Assembly (NCBI GenBank): GCA_002842575.1 | Contig: PHDJ01000006.1 | Span: 1-64,000 of the forward strand | Reading direction: 5' to 3' | Length of the DNA stretch: 64,000 bases | Origin: Bacteroidetes bacterium HGW-Bacteroidetes-2 | GTDB taxonomy: Bacteria; Bacteroidota; Bacteroidia; Flavobacteriales; Flavobacteriaceae | Shown here: positions 25,293-33,573 of the stretch, piece by piece | Layout of the letters: every line of letters starts with the position of its first letter | How positions within the stretch are numbered: the stretch's first letter is position 1 | The notes under the pieces: generated by a model | Databases searched by the model: none | What the model was told of the DNA's origin: nothing | The model's input: only the letters and a program-made list of their open reading frames with translations | Position numbers and translations under genes: made by a program

Positions 25293-25703
25293 ATGAAATT
25301 AGTACTTCTCACAATACTATTTAGTTTCACTATTCACATTAGTACTGCACAAACCCTACAAAACAGCAGTTACAGCACTACAGGTTATTTAAAAAATGAT
25401 GGAACAATTCAAAATAGCAGTTACAGTACTGTAGGATATATAAAAGAAAATGGCACCATACAAAACGCTAGTTATAGTACTATTGGCTATATAAAGCAAG
25501 GCGGCATCATTCAAAATTCTAGCTATAGCACAGTAGGATATGTAAAAGAAGACGGTAAGGTGCAAAATAGCAGTTATACCACAATAGGTTATATTAAGGA
25601 GGATGGCACGGTTCAAAATAGCAGTTATAGCACTATTGGCTATGCTAAAAATGTAAAAAAAGAATGGGCAGCAGTGGTGTTTTTCTTTTTTAATTTCAAT
25701 TAA
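25293..25703 (+). CDS. Secreted 5-fold beta-flower repeat protein
   Basis: I start at ATG 25293 (MKLVLLTILFSFTIH, 136 residues) because this gives a standard signal peptide ending STAQ; the ORF-track start adds 13 non-signal residues. The mature part has six near-identical 17-residue units of the form IQNSSYSTVGYIKENGT, plus a partial first unit. This matches what I recall as the 5-fold beta-flower family of Bacteroidota. The DNA repeats have a 51-bp period. The chain ends in a hydrophobic tail AAVVFFFFNFN, which may associate with a membrane. Function unknown. No promoter recognised. Confidence 0.75.
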   Translation: MKLVLLTILFSFTIHISTAQTLQNSSYSTTGYLKNDGTIQNSSYSTVGYIKENGTIQNASYSTIGYIKQGGIIQNSSYSTVGYVKEDGKVQNSSYTTIGYIKEDGTVQNSSYSTIGYAKNVKKEWAAVVFFFFNFN

Positions 25704-25754
25704 AAAATATTCTAAAAAGTTATGAATCCATCGGTTTTATTTCTTCCAATTGGT

Positions 25755-25762
25755 TAAGTTTG
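25755..25762 (+). promoter_or_regulatory. Candidate -7 element of the M28 peptidase gene
   Basis: TAAGTTTG matches TAnnTTTG and ends 19 nt before ATG 25782. A suitable -33 TTG was not seen. Confidence 0.4.
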
Positions 25763-25781
25763 TTATTCAAAAAAAAATTCA

Positions 25782-27257
25782 ATGAATAAAGGCACTATAA
25801 CGATACTCATTTTTTTTATTTCTTTATGTTTATTTTCACAAACCGATAAAGAAATTGCATCCTCCCTTATTACAAAAAACAAGATAGAAAGTCATATCTA
25901 TTTTCTTGCTAGTGATGAAATGCGCGGTCGGGAAACTGGAACAAATGAAGGGAAAATTGCAGCACAATATTTAGCCAATCAATTGCGTGGGTATGGCACA
26001 AAACAAGTGCCTAGCGCTGATGGATTTTTTCAGAACGTACCACTATCAAAAACAACAGCGGCAACCAAACGAAGTATTCGTATAAATGGTGAAGAGCAAA
26101 TAGCTCCTGCTCCTATAGAAGGCGGAAACTTTTATTATGATGGTACTGCTGTGTATGTAAACTACGGTCTTGAAAAAGATTATGAAATGCAGGATGTAAA
26201 AGATAAGGTAGTATATGTAAAGGCTGGAAGCGAAACTATAAATTCTGCCAGAGAAATGTTTGGACTAATAGAACAAAAAAAAGAATTGGCTAAAAAACAC
26301 GGTGCAGTGGCAATTGTTGAGTTGGCAGATATAAACCCTGCAATATGGAGTTTTATTGACCATGCCTATTCCGAAAATAGAATAGGTTTAGTAGAAAAGG
26401 AGGAAGAAAAGGAAGATTTTAACTATTTCTGGGTGCTAGACACCAATAATGCTATTGCTAACTCTATTGCCTCTAACAAAAAAAACATTGTTGAAATCAC
26501 TATTTCAGGCATAAAAAAAGAAGAAATAATTTCTCGAAATGTAGTGGCAATGGTAGAAGGTACCGATCCTAAACTTAAAAATGAATACATCATTTATTCT
26601 GGACATTATGACCACGTAGGCATAGGAAAACCAGATGCAACAGGCGACTCAATATACAACGGTGCAAGAGACAATGCTGTGGGTGTAACAACAGTTTTGA
26701 GTATGGCAGAAAATGTAGCCAAGTATCCCACCAAACGGAGTGCTCTTTTTATTTTATTCACTGGAGAAGAAAAAGGACTTTTAGGAAGCAAATATTATGT
26801 AGAAAACCCTTTAATTGCCTTAAACCAAATGGTGTATTGTTTTAATAGTGATAATGCCGGTTATAATGACACTAGTATCATTACCGTTGTAGGACTAGGA
26901 AGAACCACTGCTGAAAATGATATAAAAGTAGCCGCTTCGGCCTTTGGTTTACAGGCTAAAGACGATCCTGCGCCTGAGCAAAACCTTTTTGACCGAAGTG
27001 ATAATGTGAATTTTGCTGCAAAAGGAATTCCTGCACCAACCTATTCCTTAGGGTTTACTTCTTTTTCAGGGAATGTAACTGACCATTACCATCAACCAAG
27101 CGATGAAGCAGATACGATTGATTATGATTATTTAGTAAAGTTTTTTAAATCCTATGTGCTTTCAGGAAGACTTATCGGCAACAATCCAAAAACGCCATTT
27201 TGGGTAAGTGGCGACACTTATGAGGCTGCTGGGAAAAAACTTTATAATAAAAAATAA
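25782..27257 (+). CDS. M28 family zinc aminopeptidase, secreted
   Basis: 491 residues with a signal peptide (about 1-20, ending LFSQ). A PA-type insertion is likely between about 130 and 240. The peptidase core follows with metal ligands in SGHYDHVGI (His, then Asp nearby), GARDNAVGVT (Asp), FTGEEKGLLGS (catalytic Glu-Glu) and FNSDNAGYND (Asp). A late His in VTDHYHQPSDEAD completes the two-zinc site. It should cleave N-terminal residues from peptides in the periplasm or outside. It lies between the flower-repeat gene and a DUF1456 gene, with no clear functional link. Confidence 0.9.
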   Translation: MNKGTITILIFFISLCLFSQTDKEIASSLITKNKIESHIYFLASDEMRGRETGTNEGKIAAQYLANQLRGYGTKQVPSADGFFQNVPLSKTTAATKRSIRINGEEQIAPAPIEGGNFYYDGTAVYVNYGLEKDYEMQDVKDKVVYVKAGSETINSAREMFGLIEQKKELAKKHGAVAIVELADINPAIWSFIDHAYSENRIGLVEKEEEKEDFNYFWVLDTNNAIANSIASNKKNIVEITISGIKKEEIISRNVVAMVEGTDPKLKNEYIIYSGHYDHVGIGKPDATGDSIYNGARDNAVGVTTVLSMAENVAKYPTKRSALFILFTGEEKGLLGSKYYVENPLIALNQMVYCFNSDNAGYNDTSIITVVGLGRTTAENDIKVAASAFGLQAKDDPAPEQNLFDRSDNVNFAAKGIPAPTYSLGFTSFSGNVTDHYHQPSDEADTIDYDYLVKFFKSYVLSGRLIGNNPKTPFWVSGDTYEAAGKKLYNKK

Positions 27258-27290
27258 CTTTAAATAGTAAGCTTTCCCCAAAAAAAAAGG

Positions 27291-27533
27291 ATGACAAACA
27301 ACGATATATTAAAAAAATTGCGTGTAGCTTTAAAACTCACTAACGATGATATTGAGAAAATAATGGCGTTGGTTGATTTTAAAGTTTCAAAATCTGAACT
27401 AGGTGCACTTTTCAGAAAAGAAGACCACCCAAAATATATGGAATGTGGCGATCAGTTTTTGCGAAACTTTCTCAATGGACTAATTATTCATTTACGCGGA
27501 CCAATGGAAAATAAAAATCACCACACCAAATAA
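27291..27533 (+). CDS. DUF1456 family protein, single-domain
   Basis: 80 residues matching one copy of DUF1456 (YehS-like): NNDILKKLRVALKLTNDDIEKIM and SKSELGALFRKEDHPKY, ending in FLRNFLNGLIIHLRG. Enterobacterial YehS carries two copies in about 156 residues; this is a one-copy version. Function is unknown. It starts 33 nt after the peptidase stop, so it may share that transcript. Confidence 0.8.
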   Translation: MTNNDILKKLRVALKLTNDDIEKIMALVDFKVSKSELGALFRKEDHPKYMECGDQFLRNFLNGLIIHLRGPMENKNHHTK

Positions 27534-27580
27534 GCAGAATGGTTTAACACAAAAAAAATCAGGGATAAAAAAGGAATAAA

Positions 27581-28033
27581 TTAAACTTTTGTAAATAACA
27601 ACAAGTCAATACTGCCATCACCTCCACTTACGTGTTTTAAGTCTATTAATGAGATTGAAACAGTTTCAATGTTCCAATCTTCACTTATTTCATCAAAAGG
27701 GCCATTTGAAATATTAAAATTCAACAAAAATTTTGGGGTGCCACTACTACTAATGCTTGTTGTCCAAGTACCATTTAAGGGTGTAGAACCATTTGTGGCG
27801 AGAACAGAACCGTTTGCGTTAAAAGTAAAATTAAAACCGGTATAATTACTGGTTTGATTTACACCCTCTTCTATAAAACGAGTTATTTTCCAGTTACCTT
27901 GTATTATTGCATCCTGAAGTTGTGATACATTACCACTGTTTGTATGATCTATATTCCCGTCATTTGAGCAAGATAATGAAAGAAAACTCAATATCATCAA
28001 TGCTATTATTGCAAGAAAAAAATTATACTTCAT
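27581..28033 (-). CDS. Lipoprotein with one lipocalin-like repeat domain
   Basis: 150 residues with a lipoprotein signal (LSFLSLSCSND, lipid-attached C22). The mature domain, from about 45 to the end, has GNWKITRFIEEGVNQTSNYTGF, LNGTWTTS, FDEISEDWNIE and HVSGGDGSIDLLLFTK. The same pattern occurs twice in the neighbouring larger lipoprotein. The GTW and beta-rich texture resemble lipocalin-like domains, but I do not recognise a named family. It lies 28 nt downstream of the large lipoprotein gene and is probably co-transcribed from the promoter divergent to the sigma factor. Confidence 0.75.
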   Translation of the reverse strand: MKYNFFLAIIALMILSFLSLSCSNDGNIDHTNSGNVSQLQDAIIQGNWKITRFIEEGVNQTSNYTGFNFTFNANGSVLATNGSTPLNGTWTTSISSSGTPKFLLNFNISNGPFDEISEDWNIETVSISLIDLKHVSGGDGSIDLLLFTKV

Positions 28034-28061
28034 AAAATTATTATTTGTATTATGCTTATTT

Positions 28062-29441
28062 TTAAAATTTTTCGAAAGTCAATAAATCAGCATCACTATC
28101 ATTATCCTCACGAAGTCGAACTTGACTGTTTTGAAAATCTATTACCATCCAGTCGTCATCTAAATCGTCTAGTGGGTTAACATTATTAAAATTCAATACA
28201 AGTTTTAAATTACCATCGGTTCCTGTAACAAACCAAGTGCCGTTTAGGGTGCCATTTGTATTGGTGGCCGCCACAATTCCACTTTCCATAAAATTAAAGC
28301 TAAAAGAGTTAAAATCAGAGGTTTCATCATCTACTCCATCGTCAAGATATTGAGCCACAAACCAATTACCATCTATTAAAATAGTTCTTAATTGTTGTGC
28401 TTCAGGGCTTCCACCACCTCCCGTTGTAGGTGTTCTAGAAAAGGTTAAATAATCGGTACTGCCATCACCGCCACTAATATCAAACAAACGAATAAGCTCA
28501 TTTGAAAATTCGATAACTTTCCAGTCTTCATCTAACTCGTCTAGTGGAAAATTAAGTCCAAAATTCAAATTCAATTTTAATTGACCTCCACTAGTAGTGT
28601 TTACAAACCAAGTGCCTGTTGTTGTATTAGCTCCTAAAATTGCACTTGCAGTACCATCGGTATGGAATATAAATTCATATCCTGCAAAATCTGAGGTTTC
28701 ATCTTGATCATCAAAGAAAAAGGAAACAAACCAACTATCAGTAATTAATATGGTTTCTAAATCTATAGGCAGTGGTGAATCGTCTATTATAATATCTATA
28801 CAATTTTGAATAAGGTCTTGCAGCTGGTTATTATTGGTTACTACAACGCTAGATCCATCAGATAAAATAATAGTTATCGGAAAATCAATGGCTAAAAAAA
28901 CGCCATCTTCAAGGGTTGTCAAAAAAACAAAAAGTTGTGCATCACTTGAAATCACAACCGTACCTGTTTGTTCGTTATTAGCATTAAAAATAAAAAAAGT
29001 AATAGGATAAACAATGTCTATACAATTTATAGAGTTGTCTAACGATTGGCATAATATTACGAGAGCATCCAGCTCTTGTTGATTGTTTACTAAACGCGTT
29101 GAAAAATCTTCAAACACAACGGTTATTGGAAATACAATAGTAATTGGTGATGTTGTATTGCCTATACTAGCTAAATCTGAAAGGTCTGTTATAGTTATGG
29201 TTTGTCCATTAATAATTACCTGATAAGGAAACTGAATGGAAGAACAAGGAGTACTATCAATAAAATCATCAATACTTCCGCTATTTTGAGAAGCATTTTG
29301 CAGTAGTGTTGCCAAAACAGAATTTGCTATTATAGTATCACCAGGAGTGGTATCAATAAACTCAGACGCTTCTTTTTGACAAGAAAAAAGAACAAAACTC
29401 ATCACTAAAATAACAAGAATTGGAGTGGTAGAAATTTTCAT
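28062..29441 (-). CDS. Large lipoprotein with two copies of the same domain
   Basis: 459 residues with lipoprotein signal MSFVLFSCQKE (C21). Residues about 40-230 form a beta-rich region with two internal repeats (VFPITVVFEDFSTRLVNNQQEL against DFPITIILSDGSSVVVTNNNQL). Residues about 232-345 and 352-459 are two copies of the GTW/SGGDGS domain also found in the smaller lipoprotein downstream. The two copies are joined by a short GGGGS-like linker. It is divergent from the sigma/FecR/receptor operon and carries the same 13-bp motif as fecR, 38 nt before its start. It is likely a surface lipoprotein partner of the receptor, taking a SusD-like place without being SusD (inference). Confidence 0.8.
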   Translation of the reverse strand: MKISTTPILVILVMSFVLFSCQKEASEFIDTTPGDTIIANSVLATLLQNASQNSGSIDDFIDSTPCSSIQFPYQVIINGQTITITDLSDLASIGNTTSPITIVFPITVVFEDFSTRLVNNQQELDALVILCQSLDNSINCIDIVYPITFFIFNANNEQTGTVVISSDAQLFVFLTTLEDGVFLAIDFPITIILSDGSSVVVTNNNQLQDLIQNCIDIIIDDSPLPIDLETILITDSWFVSFFFDDQDETSDFAGYEFIFHTDGTASAILGANTTTGTWFVNTTSGGQLKLNLNFGLNFPLDELDEDWKVIEFSNELIRLFDISGGDGSTDYLTFSRTPTTGGGGSPEAQQLRTILIDGNWFVAQYLDDGVDDETSDFNSFSFNFMESGIVAATNTNGTLNGTWFVTGTDGNLKLVLNFNNVNPLDDLDDDWMVIDFQNSQVRLREDNDSDADLLTFEKF

Positions 29442-29479
29442 AATTAGTCTGCATTTTCAATTAGAACAGTAAAGATAAA

Positions 29480-29492
29480 AATTACCCTACCT
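29480..29492 (-). promoter_or_regulatory. AGGTAGGGTAATT motif facing the lipoprotein operon
   Basis: On the minus strand AGGTAGGGTAATT lies 38 nt before the lipoprotein start and is followed, 10 nt later, by CTGTT. The identical motif with the same CTGTT spacing precedes fecR. It is a candidate target of the adjacent ECF sigma factor. Confidence 0.6.
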
Positions 29493-29513
29493 ACTTTTTT
29501 AAAAAGTTTTAAA

Positions 29514-29521
29514 TATATTTG
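29514..29521 (+). promoter_or_regulatory. Housekeeping -7 element of the ECF sigma gene
   Basis: TATATTTG matches TAnnTTTG and ends 19 nt before ATG 29541. It suggests the sigma gene itself is read by the primary sigma factor. Confidence 0.6.
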
Positions 29522-29540
29522 CATAAATTTAACAAAACCC

Positions 29541-30050
29541 ATGATTGAGGAAGATAACGTCTGTAAAGACAACATTTACAATAAGTTGTTTCAAACCCTT
29601 TCCACTTCTATTTATAATTTTATTTATTTTAAATGTGGTGATTCTTCACAAGCTGAAGATTTAGTGCAAGAAGCTTTTATTAAATTGTGGGAAAACTGCG
29701 CTAAGGTTCCTCAAAAAAAAGCAAAATCATTTTTATATACGGTTTGCAGTAATGCATTTTTAAATGAAGTTGCGCACAAAAAAGTGGTTTTAAATTACGC
29801 AGAAAAAACTGGCCCGAGAGTCAATATTCAAACCCCTCAATACCTATTAGAAGAAAAAGAATTTGAAACAAAACTTCAAAACGCCCTCGCAAACTTAACA
29901 GAGAAGCAGCGCACTGCTTTTTTAATGAATAGAATTGAAGGAAAAAAATACCGTGAAATAGCAGAAATACTAGATATATCTGTAAAAGCGGTAGAAAAAC
30001 GTATGAGTCAAGCCTTAGATTCACTTCGGAAAGAAATTAAAAATATATAA
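29541..30050 (+). CDS. ECF RNA polymerase sigma factor (FecI-like)
   Basis: 169 residues. Sigma region 2 is visible as YNFIYFKCGDSSQAEDLVQEAFIKLWEN, and region 4 as LTEKQRTAFLMNRIEGKKYREIAEILDISVKAVEKRM. It is followed by a FecR-type anti-sigma gene and a TonB-dependent receptor, the standard cell-surface signalling trio. Upstream it has its own primary-sigma promoter. Its probable targets are the fecR-receptor unit and the divergent lipoproteins, both of which carry the shared AGGTAGGGTAATT element. Confidence 0.9.
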   Translation: MIEEDNVCKDNIYNKLFQTLSTSIYNFIYFKCGDSSQAEDLVQEAFIKLWENCAKVPQKKAKSFLYTVCSNAFLNEVAHKKVVLNYAEKTGPRVNIQTPQYLLEEKEFETKLQNALANLTEKQRTAFLMNRIEGKKYREIAEILDISVKAVEKRMSQALDSLRKEIKNI

Positions 30051-30057
30051 CATTATA

Positions 30058-30070
30058 AGGTAGGGTAATT
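30058..30070 (+). promoter_or_regulatory. AGGTAGGGTAATT motif facing fecR
   Basis: This 13-mer lies 7 nt after the sigma stop codon and 39 nt before the fecR start. It is identical to the site at 29480-29492 and has the same downstream CTGTT spacing. Confidence 0.6.
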
Positions 30071-30109
30071 AAGGTTTTGCCTGTTTCACATAAAGATAAA
30101 TAAAACGTA

Positions 30110-31009
30110 ATGAACGAACAATTACTACATAAATTTTTAAATAACGAAATAACAGCCGCTGAGATGGAAACATTGCAAACAACGGATACTTATCGAGATT
30201 ATTTAAAAATTGCCTCCACGACTTCCTCCATGCATCCCCCTACATTTAACCAAGAACGTGTTTGGCAAAAGCTAAGTGAAAAAACAAAAAAACAGGCTAA
30301 AGTTATATCCCTTTCCTTTTTTAGACCTCTTATAAAATATGCCGCTATTTTTGCATTGCTACTTGCAGGATATCTTTATGTTACAAATCTTGATGTTTCT
30401 GTAACATCGCATTTAGCTGAAAAGAAAAACATAACTCTTCCTGATAATTCAGAAGTGGTTTTAAATGCAGATTCTAAAGTTATTTACAACAAAAACTCTT
30501 GGAATAAAAAAAGATCCTTATCTTTAAATGGAGAAGCCTTTTTTAAGGTAGCAAAAGGCAAAAAATTTGATGTAGTAACCCCACAAGGTGTTGTAAGTGT
30601 TATGGGCACACAATTTAATGTGCAAAGCAGAAAAAATCATTTTCACATATCTTGTTTTGAAGGTCTTGTGCGTGTAAATTTTAATAATCAGGAAATACAA
30701 CTTCCGGCAGGAAATAGCGTTTTAATAGAAAACGGAATTCTTATAGCACAACAAAACATTAGCACAACACAACCCGGATGGATGTTTAATGAAAGTACTT
30801 TTGAAAACACGCCTTTAATAGCTGTTATAGGGGAGTTGCAAAGACAATACAACATTGAAGTAGTATTTAAAATAAGTGATAAAAACATACTTTATACAGG
30901 AACATTTACCCACACAAATTTAGATGCCGCATTAAAAACAATTTGTGAACCTTTAAAACTTAAATATTCTATAGATGACAAAAGGGGCGTAATAATTTAT
31001 GAAGATTAA
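30110..31009 (+). CDS. FecR-type anti-sigma factor
   Basis: 299 residues. A short cytoplasmic N-terminal part is followed by one transmembrane helix (about 72-91, YAAIFALLLAGYLYV). Then come the FecR domain (NITLPDNSEVVLNADSKVIYN, GEAFFKVAKGKKFDVVTPQG, VMGTQFNV) and a C-terminal DUF4974-like module (LQRQYNIEVVF, LDAALKTICEPLKLKYSI). It should hold the sigma factor inactive until the receptor signals. The gene overlaps the receptor gene by 11 nt, implying coupling. Confidence 0.9.
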   Translation: MNEQLLHKFLNNEITAAEMETLQTTDTYRDYLKIASTTSSMHPPTFNQERVWQKLSEKTKKQAKVISLSFFRPLIKYAAIFALLLAGYLYVTNLDVSVTSHLAEKKNITLPDNSEVVLNADSKVIYNKNSWNKKRSLSLNGEAFFKVAKGKKFDVVTPQGVVSVMGTQFNVQSRKNHFHISCFEGLVRVNFNNQEIQLPAGNSVLIENGILIAQQNISTTQPGWMFNESTFENTPLIAVIGELQRQYNIEVVFKISDKNILYTGTFTHTNLDAALKTICEPLKLKYSIDDKRGVIIYED

Positions 31010-33572
31010 AACTGGGGGGATTTCATTATTATTTATAATTTTTATGCTATTCCCTTTTGGGAATCAGGTTTGTAATGCACAAGAAAAAAAGCAAACACTG
31101 CTATTTGTTCTGGAACAATTAGAAGAACTTTTTGAGATTAGGTTTTCCTATGCAAGTCAGGATATAGATAACATTGAAATAAACACTCCAAATTATAATA
31201 ATACACTACCTTTTCTTTTAGAAGAATTAAACAATATCACTGGACTTCAATTTAGGTTTATCGATGGTCGGTACATTACAATTACTAAGTATGAAGAAGG
31301 TTTTATTGATATTTGTGGAATACTTATCGATGCCGAAACATTATTTCCTCTTGAAGGTGCTACGATTCAGATACTAGAAACCAATCAAAGTGCCATTTCC
31401 AATAGTTCCGGCAATTTTATGATGATAAGCGTTCCAAAAAATGCAACCCTACAAATTTCTTACTTGGGGTATAACACAATCAGAAAAACTTCTGATACTT
31501 TTCAAAAATCAAATCCTTGTATTTCTCTGAAATTAAAACTGGAAATCAGTGAACTTCAAGATGTGGTGTTGCAAAACATTTTTGCAAAAGGAATCCAAAA
31601 AAAGAAAGATGGCGCAATTTTGCTAAACACAGAAAACTTTGGAAATTTACCAGGACTTACTGAACCCGATGTGCTTTCAATGATTCAAGCACTTCCAGGT
31701 ATTATAAGCGCAGATGAAACGGTATCTAACATCAGCATTCGCGGTGGTACTACCGATGAAAACCTAATCTTATGGGATGACATCAGGATGTTTCAAAACG
31801 GACATTTTTTTGGCCTAATTACTGCCTTTAATCCTTATTTAACCCAAAAAATAACCTTATATAAAAATGGAACAAACGCTCGTTATGGCGAAAGTGTTTC
31901 GGGTGTTGTTGCCATGAATTCAGCAAATGATATACCTGAAAATTTTTCAGGAGGAATCCAACTAAATATGATTAATACTGGTGCTTTTGCTGAAATTCCT
32001 TTGAGTAAAAAACTAGGAATTTACGTTTCAGGAAGACGATCTGTAATTGACTTTATTGAAACGCCAACCTACAACCAGTTTTTTAATAGAATTTTTCAAA
32101 ACACTGAAGTCACCAACTTACAAAATACTACTGGAACTGGAATTTTCTCTGCCCAAGAAGATTTTTCATTTTATGATATCAGTTTTAAAGCCATTTACCG
32201 CCCATCAAACAAAGATAGTTTTCATTTTAATTTTTTGAATATTGACAATCTATTAAATTTTACAGAAACCTTTGCAACAGAGGCCACCCAAAATTCCGAA
32301 ACAAGTAATTTAAATCAAAATAGTATTGCAGGTGGAATAAGTTGGAACAGAAAATGGCTAGACAATATAAGAACAAACGTATTAATTTATAGCACTCACT
32401 ATATACTTGACGCCAGTAATTTAGATGTTTTTTCAAACCAGCAGATCTTTCAATCTAATGAGGTTTTAGAAACTGGAATTAAACTAGATGCTTCACTCCT
32501 TTGGGCAAACAATAATACCTTTACTTCAGGATACCAATTTATAGAAACAGGCATCAGCAATACCCAAGATGTGAACATTCCTCGCTTTAGAAGCTTTGTT
32601 AAAGAAGTTTTGCGCAATCATTCTTTTTTTGTAAGTAATACTTTTGATTTTTTCTCATCAAAAACTAGCATAACCGCTGGATTAAGAACAAATTACTTTC
32701 CTAAATTTAGTAAATTTTTAATTGAACCTCGTTTGAATGTACATCAAAAACTAGGTAATGGTTTTTCAATTGAAGCAGCTATTGAACAAAAAAGTCAGTC
32801 AGTAACCCAACGCATCGATTTGCAAAGTGACTTTCTAGGTGTTGAAAAAAGACGATGGGTGCTTGCAAATGAAGATAATGTACCTATTGAAACTAGCACA
32901 CAATATTCTCTAGGTTTTCTATACCAAAAAAACAATTGGCTCCTACAATTTGAAGGATTTCTAAAAAAAGTAGATGGCATTACAACCGCAAACCAAGGAT
33001 TTCAAAATCAATTACAATTTGTTAGAACCATAGGAAGTTATGAAGCCTCCGGAATAGAATTTATTTTGAATAAAAAGCACAAAAACTGGAGCACATGGCT
33101 AAGTTATACCTACACAAACTTAGACTATACCTTTAATGAGTTAATTCCAAGTAGTTTTCCTCACAATACAAACATACCACATCAAGCTACTTTAGCGACC
33201 TCCTATACTTGGAACAAAATTAAAATTTCGTCGGGATTAAACTGGCATAGCGGAAAACCCAATACCGTTCCTATTAATGAAAACGCTATCGAAATTATAA
33301 ACAGTATCCCTACCATTCAATATGCAAGTCCAAACCAAGAGCAACTTGACGATTATTATAGAGTGGACATATCAGCCGAATATGAATTTTTTATTTCCAA
33401 TAAAATTATAGGAAAAATTAATGCAGCCCTGTTGAATGCTACTGATAGAAAAAATATTTTAAACACGTATTATGTTATAGAAGAAAACAATTCGATGGAG
33501 CCTACAATTAATCAAATAGATCAATTATCACTAGGCATTACCCCTAATATTTCTTTACAAATTCTTTTTTAG
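30999..33572 (+). CDS. TonB-dependent receptor with STN-like signalling domain
   Basis: 857 residues. Signal peptide about 1-28. STN-like domain about 30-100 (TLLFVLEQLEELFEIRFSYAS, secretin/TonB N-terminal type, which contacts FecR). Carboxypeptidase-regulatory-like beta sandwich about 105-190 (GATIQILETNQSAISNSSGNF). Plug about 205-310 (LSMIQALPGIISADETVSNISIRGG). A long outer-membrane barrel runs to the C-terminal phenylalanine (ISLQILF). It should import a ligand and report it through FecR to the sigma factor. Neighbouring lipoproteins may be extracellular partners. No SusD homologue is present, so this is not a typical glycan locus. Confidence 0.9.
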   Translation: MKIKTGGISLLFIIFMLFPFGNQVCNAQEKKQTLLFVLEQLEELFEIRFSYASQDIDNIEINTPNYNNTLPFLLEELNNITGLQFRFIDGRYITITKYEEGFIDICGILIDAETLFPLEGATIQILETNQSAISNSSGNFMMISVPKNATLQISYLGYNTIRKTSDTFQKSNPCISLKLKLEISELQDVVLQNIFAKGIQKKKDGAILLNTENFGNLPGLTEPDVLSMIQALPGIISADETVSNISIRGGTTDENLILWDDIRMFQNGHFFGLITAFNPYLTQKITLYKNGTNARYGESVSGVVAMNSANDIPENFSGGIQLNMINTGAFAEIPLSKKLGIYVSGRRSVIDFIETPTYNQFFNRIFQNTEVTNLQNTTGTGIFSAQEDFSFYDISFKAIYRPSNKDSFHFNFLNIDNLLNFTETFATEATQNSETSNLNQNSIAGGISWNRKWLDNIRTNVLIYSTHYILDASNLDVFSNQQIFQSNEVLETGIKLDASLLWANNNTFTSGYQFIETGISNTQDVNIPRFRSFVKEVLRNHSFFVSNTFDFFSSKTSITAGLRTNYFPKFSKFLIEPRLNVHQKLGNGFSIEAAIEQKSQSVTQRIDLQSDFLGVEKRRWVLANEDNVPIETSTQYSLGFLYQKNNWLLQFEGFLKKVDGITTANQGFQNQLQFVRTIGSYEASGIEFILNKKHKNWSTWLSYTYTNLDYTFNELIPSSFPHNTNIPHQATLATSYTWNKIKISSGLNWHSGKPNTVPINENAIEIINSIPTIQYASPNQEQLDDYYRVDISAEYEFFISNKIIGKINAALLNATDRKNILNTYYVIEENNSMEPTINQIDQLSLGITPNISLQILF

Positions 33573-33573
33573 C

